A stretch of DNA of 64,000 nucleotides from Brachypterus glaber (Eukaryota; Arthropoda; Insecta; Coleoptera; Kateretidae), in contig OY294045.1 in the NCBI GenBank assembly GCA_958510825.1, positions 95,168,988 through 95,232,987 on the forward strand. Direction: 5' to 3'. Every line of letters starts with the position of its first letter. Position 1 is the stretch's first letter. Made by a program: the position numbers and the translations under genes. This document shows, one piece after another, positions 33,597 through 44,512 of this stretch. The notes under the pieces are model-generated. The model worked only from the letters and a program-made list of their open reading frames with translations. It ran no database searches and was not told the origin of the DNA.

Positions 33597-33733
33597 GTAC
33601 TGCCCTACTACGCTAGAAAGCAGTAACTCCATTTGTCGCATAGCAGCCTTTTTAAAATATTACATCAGAGTTGACGTCAAAACGTAGCTAGGCGACAATG
33701 GAGTTGCTGCTTTCTAGCGTAGAGGGTAGTGTA
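33597..33733. mobile_element. 137-bp MITE with 42-bp terminal repeats
   Basis: TACTGCCCTACTACGCTAGA ... TCTAGCGTAGAGGGTAGTGTA; arms continue through AAGCAGTAACTCCATTTGTCG and its inverse. A fragment of the same family is at 9484-9531. Confidence 0.8.
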
Positions 33734-33959
33734 CTTTCCCTTCTTTTTGTTGTAGACATATCACACCCTTGCTTCAAAAGTGACACAACTCAAAAAAAAA
33801 ACTGTGGTATGGTTTGTTGTACAGTTGGATCCGAAAAAAAAACAAGATAGAAAATCTAATGCAGTTGTCAATGTTGACAATAGTTGTCAAAATTATATAT
33901 AATAATTATAAAGTAAATAATCAATAAAAGATTTAATTTAATTAAGTACATAATTAGAA

Positions 33960-34247
33960 ATGCATCAATTAAATGATGTTAAGAAAGCTCAAGCTATTGG
34001 GTTATTGGAAGTAGGATGTGAGCAAGTGGACTCGGCAAAGTTTAATGATTCGGAGAGTTTTGTTAAGATAGAAAAAAAAAATGGACAGAGGAGGAAACCG
34101 TTAAAAGGCGTACAGGCTCGGGAAGAAGGAAGTGAACACTTACTTAATTATAAATTAAACGAAATTCATAATTTTCATAAATTATATTTCATTTCTAAGG
34201 AGTTAAAAGTTTTATTTCCCATAAGATTTACTAAATATTGTGTTTAA
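33960..34247 (+). pseudogene. Tc1/mariner-like transposase N-terminal remnant
   Basis: A 95-codon frame. Its first ~70 residues resemble the paired-type helix-turn-helix head of Tc1-like transposases: DVKKAQAIGLLEVG matches the usual first helix, and NGQRRKPLKGVQAREEGSEH recalls the linker with basic Arg-Lys and acidic residues. The catalytic DDE region is absent and the frame ends at TTTAAATTTTTTATATG, next to the LINE insertion at 34264. Many residues depart from the family, including the recognition helix, so DNA binding is doubtful. A chance frame cannot be ruled out. Confidence 0.5.
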
Positions 34248-34263
34248 ATTTTTTATATGATTA

Positions 34264-34984
34264 GTACTAGTAGTAGTAAGGGTGGGGAGGCTACAAGCCA
34301 GGCAACTAGGCCATTATGGCACTTTTTCCCAGCCCCGAGCTGTCCCAGCCATATATTTACACTACTCCCTGCCTAATCCTGCCGGACCTCCTTATAAAGG
34401 TAGCGATATCTGTCCAGACAAGGGTACGCAACTTCTCTCTTCGAAGCGTTGCTACTCCGAAGATCTCCTGTCGTATTCTGCCGAACCGATCGCATTGTCC
34501 TAGGAAATGGAAGGGCGATTCTTCGTCTATCCCGCAACCCGCACAGACGGGGTCGTTACCGACCTTCATCTTGAACAGGTGCTTTCCTAGTCCACAGTGA
34601 CCCGTGGCTCTGCTTCTTCCTAGTAGCCACGCGGTTTTTGACTTGCTTGGACCGGAAAGGAAGTACTTTTCCTGCCTGCAGTTCGTGACCTTTGACCAGC
34701 TTTCTCTTAGTTTTTCTCCAGCCCACGTGTTGAGGGCTGATGTGACTTGTTTCCTTGTAATACCAAGCATGGGTTCGGGTCCCAGGCTCTGAGCCTGGCA
34801 AGTTCGTCTGCCTTCTCGTTGCCTGGTATCCCTCTGTGTCCAGGGACTCATACAAGGTGGACTCTTTTGTTTCTCGGTATCTCCTCCAGGGCTTCTTTGC
34901 ATTTGCATTCCTGCACTAGACTGGATCTTGTGCCGGGTGCACTGAGAGCCTTGAGGGCTGCTTGGCTGTTGGACCAGATGTATA
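34264..34984 (-). mobile_element. GC-rich LINE fragment with 13-bp target duplications
   Basis: Flanked by TTTTATATGATTA at 34251-34263 and 34985-34997. Its 3' end (low coordinate) has an ACT-rich tail (read on plus as TAGTACTAGTAGTAGTAAGG). Base composition is about half GC, unlike its surroundings. It is a 5'-truncated target-primed insertion. Confidence 0.9.
34357..34984 (-). pseudogene. LINE ORF2 C-terminal part: RNase H domain and zinc-knuckle-like tail
   Basis: From 34984 downward the frame encodes WSNSQAALKALSAPGTRSS, then EALEEIPRNKRVHLV, a stop in place of the usual Trp, and VPGHRGIPGNEKADELARL: the RNase H signature around the second and third acidic sites. A frameshift near 34750 leads to WSKVTNCRQEKYFL, LLGRSRATGHCGLGKHLF and VCAGCGIDEESPFHFLGQC, a Cys/His motif common after RNase H in R1/I/LOA-type elements. 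The catalytic Asp of SDSQ is Asn here. With one stop and one frameshift it is dead. A longer minus-strand frame (34357-34908) reads only part of it correctly. Confidence 0.85.
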
Positions 34985-35038
34985 TTTTATATGATTAAAT
35001 ATTCTAAATTAAATGATTTTTTTTTCACTTTATTATTT

Positions 35039-35042
35039 ATTA

Positions 35043-35092
<50 letters not shown>
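35039..35092. repeat. TA and AAT microsatellites at a LINE tail
   Basis: A (TA)n run passes directly into about eleven ATA/AAT units. The trinucleotide part is probably the 3' tail of the adjacent minus-strand LINE, expanded by slippage. Confidence 0.8.
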
Positions 35093-35093
<1 letters not shown>

Positions 35094-36072
35094 TTTATTG
35101 CATTTAAGTTTCACAATATAAATAATAAATAATTTGCAACAAATATGCTAATATGCACTAAAATTTACAAAGTAAATTTGAATGTGCGTATATAAAAAAA
35201 AAAAAAAACATAGAATACATCAAATACATAATATTAAATACTACATTTTATACATAAAACAAAATAATTATAAGTGTTTGGGGAGGTAGATTGGGTAAGT
35301 ATACACTTTAAATAATGCTGTAGAATTTATATAGACAGAGTTATAAATAAGAATACATTTATTTTTGCTTTTTTATTTATTTTTTTTTTTTTTTATTTTT
35401 TTAAAGGAGTGAGTAATTTTACCGAGTTAGACATTTTTCAGATCTATAATATTATGGACGTATACTCTAGGTAAGTTAAGAATATAGTTTTTACATGTTG
35501 TTTTAAATGAATTTAGTACTAAAATATTTTTTATTTCAGGAGGAAACGAATTATAAACCCTTGGGCCCAGGTATTTGCTGCTTCTTTGACCAATAGTCTT
35601 AAATACTTTTGGAACAAGTAAGTTTTTATTATTTCTTGTAACTGTCGATCTAAATTCTTTTTTTGCAGAGTGCATATGTATACTTAAGGATAGATAATAA
35701 CGCTGCCTGCAGTCCATTCTTCTTGACAATGAGAAGATTTCATCAGACGGGTAAGTATAACTCTTTTTGTGAATAACTTTAAGTATTCTTTTTTGGGTTA
35801 TTTCCAGATCTTCTAAGAAACTCCTGTATACCCCACCCCAACCTAGTATACCATACCTCAAGTGAGATTCTACTAGAGCACTATAAATCATATTGAGTTG
35901 TTGAATATTAAGAATTTGATTTAAAATTTTAAAATAGGGAATAAAACATCTAATTTTACTATTAATTTGTTTTACATGCAAATCCCACCTGAGGTGCTGA
36001 TCTATAGTGATTCCCAGGAACTTAGTAGATTTGGTATTTTTTATGGAGAAGTTATCATCTTCAGTAAAATAT
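35059..36072 (-). mobile_element. 5'-truncated LINE with AAT tail
   Basis: Coding part at 35427-36072, then ~330 bp of 3' UTR and the AAT-repeat tail. 5' truncated at about 36072. Confidence 0.75.
35427..36072 (-). pseudogene. LINE reverse transcriptase C-terminal part
   Basis: The frame opens upstream of the first Met: TKFLGITIDQHLRWDLHV (post-palm motif) starts near 36020. It continues HLRYGILGWGG, LEDLEITQKRILKVIH, the NKNLLVPKVFKTIGQRS block and YLGPRVYNSFPPEIK, the standard C-terminal order of CR1/Jockey-like ORF2. The palm with the catalytic Asp pair is missing. About 215 codons remain, with no internal stop. Confidence 0.8.
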
Positions 36073-37139
36073 ATATATTTTTAATATTTTATTATTCGAC
36101 ATTTATTTATTTAATTATTTGGTATACAGATTCATGGTCATTGTCATAGACAAAAAATGTCACAATATTTTATATGTTAAAAGGTACGAGTTTTTAACCA
36201 ATGATGTAGCTTAAAAATCGGGGGAATTTTAAAGTACTATCTTGCATAATTGGGCGGACTATAGTTATAAAACAATATTTTACTCGGATTGCAACAACCA
36301 ATTAATTAAATTCCAGTTTAATGAGGAGTTAAATTGTTAAATAAGCTAATAATGATTTCGTATAAAAGATTTTTTATTATCAAAAGAAAATTGGCAGAAC
36401 TTTTATGAAGATAACGATCTAATAAAAATAACAATTAGTTTTTTGTTACATTTAGCAGTATTTTCAACATAGCTTTTACGTTTCAATGTGGATATTGAAA
36501 CGGTCGTATTCACCATTTTCTTATTTTAATTAAATTACCACAGATGGCCATACATGTACTAAATCAATATTTTATCGATTTAAAACGTCATTCGTCTTGC
36601 CGCGAAAAAAACTATCCTTTTTTTCGCGACCTCCAGGTTTTGGCAGTTCGCATGCCGTGTGAGTTAACTAAGATAACCTATAGCCGTTTGTTTACACTAT
36701 TTTACTGTGCATCATATTGTATAATAATTGGTGGTACATGGGATATTTGTTTTAGGTAAGTCGTTGTCTAGTTTCTGAATGAATGTGGTATTTTTTGGCG
36801 TAATGGCGTTACCGCCTAATTACCTAAAATGCTGTCATATCCCTTTAAATACTCTTCCCCAATAATACCTATATTAATTTGCGATATTTGTTTTAGTTAA
36901 CATTCACACAATAAACAGTCCGATTAAATTGATTCTGGTTTGTTTTATTCAAAAACGCTCACGGACCGACCACACCCTGAGATTGAGCTAACGGCGCCCA
37001 ATTTACTAAAAAATTACCCGGAAAATCATATTTCTTATAATTTTCCGTGGTTCTGCTTCAATATTCGTCAAAACAATAAAAACATGCCGAAAAGTATATC
37101 TTTTCTAGACGGGTGGCAATATTTTTAAATCGCTATATC
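36073..37139. other. AT-rich DNA with a small hairpin, no gene seen
   Basis: CGCGAAAAAAACTATCCTTT / TTTTTTTCGCG forms a small hairpin near 36600-36630. Short frames at 36544-36759 and 36940-37128 lack family features. Confidence 0.4.
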
Positions 37140-37565
37140 TCGTAAACTAATTACACTAGTAAACAAATTTGGCACTTGGGCTTTTTCATTTTTTATTAAG
37201 ACTGCTCGCCCTAAATATAATATTTTTAAGTAGTACCGTTTTTGAGATATCGGCCTTTGAAATTGAAAAAAAAAATTGGTACAAAAATACCCTAAGTCTC
37301 CTTTTTAATTTAATATTTTGCCCCCAGCGCCCCCCTAGTGTTAGTGTAAATTTAAAAAAATATACAATTTATGGCCAACGTGTTAAAATGATGTATCACA
37401 TGACTCCCCTTTCTATTTAAAAAATATTACCCCCACCCGCCTGTCCTAATTTTCCCCATATGAAATATATACCAAAAAATTATTTGGGTTATGTTATTTA
37501 AGCATTTTAAATTTCAAGTTGATATCTTAAGTCGTTCAAAAGTTAAAGGGGGGGGGGGGGAGAAC
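37140..37565. mobile_element. Diverged partial copy of the 16204-16929 MITE
   Basis: Shares AAATGATGTATCACATG, CATTTTAAATTTCAAGTTGA, TATCTTAAGTCGTTCAAAAG and a terminal G-run with the right arm of that element. Confidence 0.6.
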
Positions 37566-37768
37566 GACTATTTTTATTTTGACATGACATGCCACTTGAC
37601 ATATGTCAAAATTCGTAATTAATAGTATATTATTCAATGAGTGTATAATATTTGCTATTAATCAATGAGCGTAAATTTTGGGACACAAGCTGATAGGCGA
37701 GTGGCCTAATCACCCGAATGATTAATAACTATTATACACGAGTAGAATACTATTACATTTACATTACA

Positions 37769-38034
37769 TTTTTGTTTAACCTCGTACTATTCTACTTAAT
37801 TAAGCATCCTCTAAGTAAAGGACTTGTGTGGGCTAGTAGTAGAGGGAACCACCGGCTTTAATTGACTTTCGAACCAATTTATAAGGAGTGTCCGCTTCAC
37901 TTACGCCTTCGCCAAATTTCAATTATTAATTTACTGAAAAAGGCAAATCGGAAACGGTGAGAATCGAACTCACGCTATTTTGGGTAGTAAACTCGTCAAG
38001 TACGACGCGGTAGTCCACTACACCAATCCTCCCA
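37769..38034 (-). mobile_element. tRNA-derived SINE, full length, minus strand
   Basis: Reading on the minus strand: GGGAGGATTGGTGTAGTGGA (A box TGGTGTAGTGG), GAGTTCGATTCTCACC (B box), then the common TTTGCCTTTTTCAGTAAATT join and body. Boxes are close to tRNA consensus, so this head could still be pol III competent. The head differs from the 32496 copy in the anticodon region and has an insert before the B box. Confidence 0.88.
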
Positions 38035-39894
38035 TATTTTGAAGTTTAAACGGTTTATTTTTAGAGACCCTTGATTAATAGGCCTATTAATCACGGCCGT
38101 GGATAAAATAATTAAACTATTTTCCGGGCCATAAAAAGGGCTAAAATTTTGAGAAATTATATACTTTTTATGTATCTATAAGTATGTAAAATCTTATCAT
38201 TGCACAAGATTAAGCCCAAAATATGATACCATCCTTTGCTCAATATCAATATTAAAAGTGAGAAAAATAAACACAAAGAGATTCCTGTTATATAATCCGA
38301 AAAAAGATTTTTAGGTAAATAAGGACATTAGAAACCCACATACATACCAAAGAAATTTATTTATATTATTTGAAATAAGATATCCAACAAAACATAGGTA
38401 TAATATTCATTGTATATTATGATCTGAATATTTCACATTCAATATAAATGTAAAAACATTTTTTATTATAAAGCCTATAGAAGGGAAAAAAAAATATAAC
38501 CAAAATACTTGGGAAAGTTGCATTGAAGGTTGGTAATACCATGGTAATGTATGATTATATCACATGCACTCAGGCCAGATACTCATTATAATTATGAACC
38601 ACCTTTTGTGGATCATCCGCCTATAGTGTCTTCCGAACCACTGCTTCTGCCGTATAAGAAAAGATTTAAATAAAACAGAATAAAAATTAAAACTTATTCA
38701 AGAAATGTTGTTTTTCTGTTGCTTTTTTAATTTTTAATTTATTAAAAGGCCAGGTTGTTTGCACAAAGCAAATATTTTGTAAAATTAAAATGATTGAAAT
38801 GGTTTTTTTTTACAAATTTTTAAGATAATTAAAAATAATTTATTAATAAATAAATCTGACACAACAAAAATAAGGAAAAGTGATGAAAAATAAAAATTAT
38901 AAGGAAATCTTGGTGATTATAAGGAAAAAATATTTTAAGACATGTGAATACAAAAACTCATAAAGGAGATGAGGAACAAGAACAATTTAGTTTAAAGTAA
39001 GTAAAAAAATTTTAAACAAAAATGTGTATTTTAATATTTTTAATTTTATAATTCTAAAATATAAAAGTAAAAATACAAAATTTGTTTTTAATTGGCTCGT
39101 TTAATCACAGGTTATAAACGTCACGTGACCTTTTATTGACAATAAAAAAAGATTAGCCAGGCAGACTTTTTTTTACTTGGTAAAAGTAATACCCAGTCAC
39201 CATGTCACCATACTATTAAATAAAGTTTGGACTTTTAAAGTCCAACTAAATCGTAATTTTCAGAATTTTTATTTTTTTTATTTTCTTTTACTTAAATAAA
39301 AACGTTATGGGATTTTCATAATATTTATATAATTTTCTTTGTTAATGTATTAGTTTGGTAACATATTAAACATATTTATAAAATTAATATTAATTTGTTA
39401 ACTTATTGTACCCAGTTATGGATTTGTGACGTCACGAATCGCTAAAATCCGATGCCTATTTATATTATATTTGGAAGAAAAAACTGTAAATTGTAATGAA
39501 TAACTCTTTTTAGATATCGCACAGTGGTCAGTTTATGTGATCGTTGGATCCGCAAACGAGTAATTCCCTGCGAGCAGATACTGACTGTGTGTCGCAGAAA
39601 TCCAGACATTCCACATTCCCTACCCTAGTCCACATTTGCCGTCTTTACTCTATAATTACTTTATGCGATCAAATCTATAAATTTCAAACTATTATACAAA
39701 ACTTTGAAATTTAAATAATAATAGCCTTTGAAATAATTAAAATTAAATTTTAACTCACCTACATTAATTTATTATTAATAATTGTTATATTTGAAGTTTT
39801 GTTTTTGCAAATTAATTTGAAAGCTATCGAAAAATATTTTTCAACATTTAAAGCAATATAATTTTAAACAATATTGCAATATGTTTAATGAATT
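38035..39894. other. AT-rich DNA with two weak exon-like stretches
   Basis: Largely AT-rich and unique. About 38545-38665 is open for ~40 codons on both strands (plus: YNYEPPFVDHPPIVSSEPL before a stop). About 39515-39635 follows a TCTTTTTAG acceptor-like site and is open on plus for ~38 codons (CDRWIRKRVIPCEQILTVC). Neither is supported by a family match. Confidence 0.3.
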
Positions 39895-40785
39895 GAGTGC
39901 TCTAGTAGAAATTTAACGTTAGAATAACGTTTTTCTAATGTTAAAAAACTGTTTAAAAGTACGTTATAAAAAATGTGCAAATGTCCCGCTTTTTAACGTT
40001 AGAATCAAACGTTAGTTACAAACGTTAATCTAAGGTTAGATTTTTAAGTTAGAAATACGTTATAAGTACGTTTAATTTCTAATTTTCGGAGGGGACGTGG
40101 CCAACTAGGAAATGTCTACCTGCATCATAAAATGGCAGCTGGAGACAAATTTATTCATATAAATAAATCTTTATCTATTTTAACAATCATAATATTTTTA
40201 AACATAATTTCGTACATTTATTTATAAATAGCCATCTTTTTAGGTGGCCCTAAATATTTTTCGTGTAATATCCTGTTATACTTCGATAAATACGGCTACC
40301 TCTCAAAAAAACTTTATATTTAGTTAGTTAATATTTATTTATACATTCAGAATCTTAAAATATTTTTTCAGTAATAGTACAGCGTTGCCAGACTTACTAT
40401 AATTTTGACTTTTGGGGGATATTTTTTTAAACTTATAGAAATAATAAATAATTATCACATAGCTGTCTGGAATGAGTATTTTTACTATAGCTTACGTATT
40501 AATAATGTAAATTTAAAAATATTTAAAGTTAAAATAAGGTTACAAAAAGGTTAGAATTAAGTTAGGAAACTAACATTAGATTTAAGTATTTTATAACGTT
40601 TTTGTCAAACGTTAGTTTTTAAGATTAGATTTATATATTTTATAACATTTTTGTGAAAAGTTAGTTTTTAAGGTTAGAATTATATATTTTATAACGTTTT
40701 TGTATAACGTTTGAGACTAAACATAAAAATGTCACTAATCTAATGTTATGTTAAGTTAGATTTATGTACTTTTCTACCAGGGTGG
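39895..40785. mobile_element. Possible MITE rich in AACGTTAG repeats
   Basis: Ends CTCTAGTAGAAATTTAACG and ACTTTTCTACCAGGG are imperfect inverses. The interior repeats AACGTTAG, GTTATAA and TTTTATAACGTTTTTGT; from about 40560 to 40710 it forms ~61-bp tandem units. Confidence 0.5.
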
Positions 40786-41079
40786 TCCACTTGCAAAACT
40801 GCCTAAGTTACATCCCTATGAAAATTGAGATAATTGCATAAAAGCATAATACTTGTATAAATCCATAATTAAATTTTTTTTTATGCAGAAAAAATCATTC
40901 ACTTTGGTGCAAAGCAGAGTAAAAAAACTGGTACTCCTGCAAAACGTACTAAGTTACAAAAGAGTCCACCTGCAAACGGTGCTCTTTAAAAATCCACTTG
41001 CCAATAGTGCTAAGTTAGCCCAGTGAAATATGTACGATAACTTAAGAAAGCTTTAAGCTAGAGATTTGAATTTTGGCCC

Positions 41080-41392
41080 AGAGGTATGTTAACAAAAGTT
41101 CCCTATGGGGATTGTTTTTGGTGAACAACCTCCAAGGAGGGGAGGGGGTAAATATTTTTAAATATTTTCAATATTTTCGTCAAAACGGGTTATAGGGTTT
41201 TTGGGGTCGATGAATATGAATCTGATAATAACATTTTTCTAATTACACCCCCTGAGGGGCGGGGGTAGTTTTCGTGAAGATTGGTATATTGAGGTTTTTG
41301 AGGTTGCTGAAAGTGAATCTGATAATAACAAATCCATTTCAAGCGCGGAGGTGAAAATGGGAAAGCTCTTTTACTGGGCAGTGCATTTAATT
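41080..41392 (-). mobile_element. Element-C end piece, reverse orientation
   Basis: From AAAGTTCCCTATGGGGATTG through GAGGGGCGGGGGTAGTTTTC to AAAATGGGAAAGCTCTTTTA with CTGGGCAGTG, the inverse of the left end of the 59339 copy. It shows both the inner G/C blocks and the terminal GCCCAGT motif. Confidence 0.65.
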
Positions 41393-42240
41393 CTAAGATT
41401 CAGTTTTAGCGACCTTAAAAACAAACCCCTTTATACAATTTTTCACGAAATCCTCCCCCACCCCTCAGGGGGTGGAGTTAGAATTGTGTTATTGTAAGAT
41501 TCAGTTTTAGCAACTTTAAAAACCCCTATAAACCAATTGTCACGTAAATACTGTACATATTTAAAAATAATTACCCCCACCACCTAGGGTGGAGTTAAAT
41601 TTTTCTTATTAAAAACATTTCAAATATTTACCCCCTCGCCCTCGAGGGGGAAGAAAATTTTTATTATTATATTATTTTCTAGCAACCCCCAAAACCCCTA
41701 TATACAAATTTTTACGAAAATATTGTAAGCATTTAAAAATTATCACCCCTCACTCCCAGGGGTGAAGTTAGAAATATTTTATTATCAGATTCAGTCTCGT
41801 CGTCCACAAAAACCCCTATTAATTTTGACAAAAATATTGAAATAATTTTAAAATGCTTACCCCCTTACCCCCGTGGGGGTATAGTTAGAAAAATTTAATT
41901 ACCAGATTCAATTTCAGAAACCTCAAAACCCCATTATAGCAATTTTTAAGTTTTTGGGAAAAAATATGGTTTTCCCCCGTTCGCCCCTCTTGCCCCACCC
42001 CAATGTTTACCAAAAACAATCAGGAGTGAGAACTTTTTGTAACATTGATGTATGTTAGATTTCAAGTTTAAAGGTTAAAGCGTTCTTAAGTTATCGTGCT
42101 TACAAGATTTCCCAGACAGACCGAGCGAAAAGTTTTTTGTTGCTTAAAATCGATTTTTATCGACATAAGACGTCATAAAACGCAAAAATAAGCAAAAAAC
42201 TAGTTTTTGAAAATTTTTGCACAAATACTCCTGCAAAGTT
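41393..42240 (+). mobile_element. Element-C copy facing the reversed piece
   Basis: Successive ~105-bp units with CCTCAGGGGGTGGAGTTAGA, ACCCCTATAAACC and similar, then CAAAAACAATCAGGAGTGAG, AAGATTTCCCAGACAGACCG and CATAAGACGTCATAAAACGC. Together with 41080-41392 it forms a large inverted arrangement. Confidence 0.65.
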
Positions 42241-42280
42241 TTGTAGTTTTAAAACTGCCTAAGTTCTTTACGTTTTTTTA

Positions 42281-42425
42281 TAGTATATTAAAGTACTAGT
42301 TTCATAACATACGTTTTTTAGAAAACTTTAGAAAACTCGCCGCAAGCGGCTCGTTTTCTAAACTTGTACTCGTGCGCTAAAAACGTGTTATGAAACGAGT
42401 GCTTTATACAATTTTTTCTATTTTG
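42281..42425. mobile_element. Short palindromic MITE
   Basis: AAAGTACTAGTTTCATAACA with TACGTTTTTTAG is mirrored by AAAAACGTGTTATGAAACGA; the centre is AAACTCGCCGCAAGCGGCTC. Confidence 0.6.
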
Positions 42426-42844
42426 CTCTAAAGTTTAAAAAAACTTACATTTAAATTGATGACTGATTTAGAGATTTTTGTTTTGGATTGACATTACAGT
42501 TTACACCATGTTAAAAATTCTAAGAACAAATTATATTTTCATATATTTTATAGTCATCTCTTCTCTTTTTTACTGCACTTAACCCAGCCACAATTTTAAC
42601 ATGGTAAAGATAACCTAAACACAAAATTTTGTAGAAAATTCAACTTTAAAGCGACATTGACATTTGCACGGAAAACGTCAAGCGATAGGCCAGATCTGTT
42701 GCCAACCCAAGAGAACAAAAAGTACAGACCTCTTATGGGCCTATAAGAACACGCAAAATGCGTGTGATTATGAGCTTATAAGAGGTGCAAAATAGAAAAA
42801 ATAAATACCAAATAATAACACAAGCATTTAAATATTTAATAAAA

Positions 42845-42920
42845 GGCCTATCCAGAACCTCGCATAAGAACATAAATATTGTTATGTATTACGTTTTTAT
42901 GCGAGCCTGTGGATATGCCT
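42845..42920. mobile_element. Tiny hairpin MITE
   Basis: AGGCCTATCCAGAACCTCGC with ATAA against TTATGCGAGCCTGTGGATAT with GCCT; about 76 bp in all. Confidence 0.6.
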
Positions 42921-43012
42921 AAAATTAAGTTTTACTTATGTTTCTTAATATCATCATAAATATAAAGAACTTTCACTTTCGGGTTTAGACCGTGTTAATG
43001 GATTTTCACTTT

Positions 43013-43050
43013 CCGACGTTTCGTCTCTTACTACTAGAGACATCTTCAGG
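43013..43050 (-). ncRNA. Hammerhead-ribozyme-like core in PLE 3' region
   Basis: Minus strand: CCTGAAGA, TGTCTC stem, TAGTAGTAA loop, GAGAC, then GAAACGTCGG. CTGAAGA and GAAA match the catalytic core exactly and stem II pairs fully (GTCTC/GAGAC). PLEs are known to carry hammerhead motifs in their terminal repeats, so position and sequence agree. Stems I and III were not folded. Confidence 0.65.
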
Positions 43051-43092
43051 GATTAATCTGAAACTAAGTTTCGAATCAACTTGTGTCACTAT

Positions 43093-44130
43093 TTATGACG
43101 AGTTGTGGTTATTCACCCGTGACGAGGTTTTTCCTATCAGAGACTTCCATATTGCAGGTAAGTGGTAACCAGTGTCCCGATTGATATTGTTAGGATGCTT
43201 GATGATTTCTATCGATTCCCGTATCTTCCTTGGCATTTTTCTGTTTTCTGTTAATATTTGTTTTGTTTCAGACAAATTGATTTTATGACCTGTTTCATGT
43301 GCATGTTCGGCTACTGCCGATAAAGAAATTTGTTTCTTTCTTATATTGCGCTCATGCTCTTGAAGTCTTGTAGAAATTTTTCTCTTAGTTTCACCTTTGT
43401 AAACCGTACCACATGAGCAGGGTATTTTATATACGCCTTCTGAACTCAGGGGTATTTTGTCTTTTGTTGAAGTCAAACATTGACCTAATTTTTGGTTGGA
43501 CCGAAATATAGGCTTAATATTTGACTTCTTCAAAAGTTTACCTATTTTATCCGTGATACCGCTTACATAGGGAAGTATAACTTGTGTCTGTCTGTCATTG
43601 TCACTATTGTCCTGTTGTTTGGGTCTGGGATTTCTGTATTTGTATATGGTCTTATTAATGTCTTTTTTGGTATAACCGTTCATGGTCAAGGCTTTGGTTA
43701 GTTTAAGGAGTTCTGTGTCTAGGGAATTCTTGTCTGAAATCATGAAAGCCCTATGAACAAGTGAATTAACTACCGAGCGTTTTTGAGAGGGTTGGTGATG
43801 TGAAAATGCGTTTAGGTATCTGTCAGTGAGGGTTTTCTTCCTGTATACCGAGTGTCCTATTGAGCCATTTTCCGTTTTGTAAACCAAAAAGTCCAAAAAG
43901 GGAAGTGATCCGTTGTTCTCAATTTCCATCGTAAACCGTATAGATTTATGTTGGGAATTGAGGTGATTTAGAAAACCTTGAAGGCTTTCCATGCCATGGG
44001 GCCAAATAGCATAGACATCGTCTACGTATCTGCGCCAAATTTTAGGTTTTAATGGAAATGACTCAACAGCTTTTTTCTCGAAGTATTCCATGAAAGCATT
44101 GGCCGCAGGGGGTGATAATGGGGATCCCCC
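43093..44130 (-). pseudogene. PLE polymerase fragment: RT palm and GIY-YIG endonuclease
   Basis: Open from GGSPLSPPAANAF (RT motif just before the first Met at 44091) through RRYVDDVYAIW (catalytic Asp pair), NNGSLPFLDFLVYK and SVYRKKTLTDRYLNAFSHHQ. A linker follows, then the GIY-YIG domain: GVYKIPCSCGTVYKGETKRK with STRLQEHERNIR and the HAHETGH motif. In PLEs the endonuclease nicks the target and the telomerase-related RT copies the RNA. The N-terminal RT part is missing (about 345 codons of a usual 700-1000), so the copy cannot be autonomous, but no stop interrupts what remains. Confidence 0.9.
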
Positions 44131-44228
44131 CTTAACTTAGAAAGTTTTGCAAGTGGACTACTCAATTGTTGTCCATAATTAATAATGTTTATGAATAAAA
44201 CAATAAAATTAATTTTAATTGCGAATAC

Positions 44229-44290
44229 CTTGTATACAATGTATACATTGTATATATACAATGTATACAGTGTATACAATGTATACTCGA
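44229..44290. repeat. GTATACAAT palindromic minisatellite
   Basis: Repeated ACAATGTATAC / TTGTATAC units with one inversion, forming a self-complementary stretch. Confidence 0.75.
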
Positions 44291-44317
44291 CTATACAATT
44301 TACTTTGCATTCCCTTA

Positions 44318-44473
44318 GGGAACGTTTAAGTATTACGTAACGCTCCTAGACGGGTTGGGGGTCATTTTGGAGTGTTACTCTCATGTTAATGGTATAGAAA
44401 AATAGCGTTACAGGGGGGGGGTGGGGGTTCCAAAATGATCAAAATTTGCGTTACGTAATACTTGAACGTTCCC
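44318..44473. mobile_element. 156-bp MITE with TTA target duplication
   Basis: Starts GGGAACGTTTAAGTATTACG and ends CGTAATACTTGAACGTTCCC; TTA at 44315-44317 and 44474-44476. The 3-bp TTA duplication is typical of PIF/Harbinger-like transposition. Fragments of this family are at 8071, 11166 (and its tandem copies) and 33142. Confidence 0.88.
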
Positions 44474-44512
44474 TTACGGAAAATCTTTAATATTTTTTTT
44501 TTTTATCGTTTA

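Larger units (their letters stand above)
42960..44135 (-). mobile_element. Penelope-like element, 5'-truncated 3' half
   Basis: Minus-strand element: coding part 44130-43093, then a short 3' region with a hammerhead-like core (43013-43050). The 5' break lies at about 44135, where the joined sequence (TCCACTTGCAAAACTTTCTA, minus strand) resembles DNA at 40785-40800. Confidence 0.85.

Noticed and set aside
34282..34998. Several plus-strand frames in the GC-rich block
   Set aside because: They are antisense shadows of the LINE RNase H fragment; GC-rich DNA simply has fewer stops.
38545..38665. Short frames on both strands as a missing Slo2 exon
   Set aside because: The minus-strand candidate has acceptor- and donor-like sites but no recognisable Slo2 residues.
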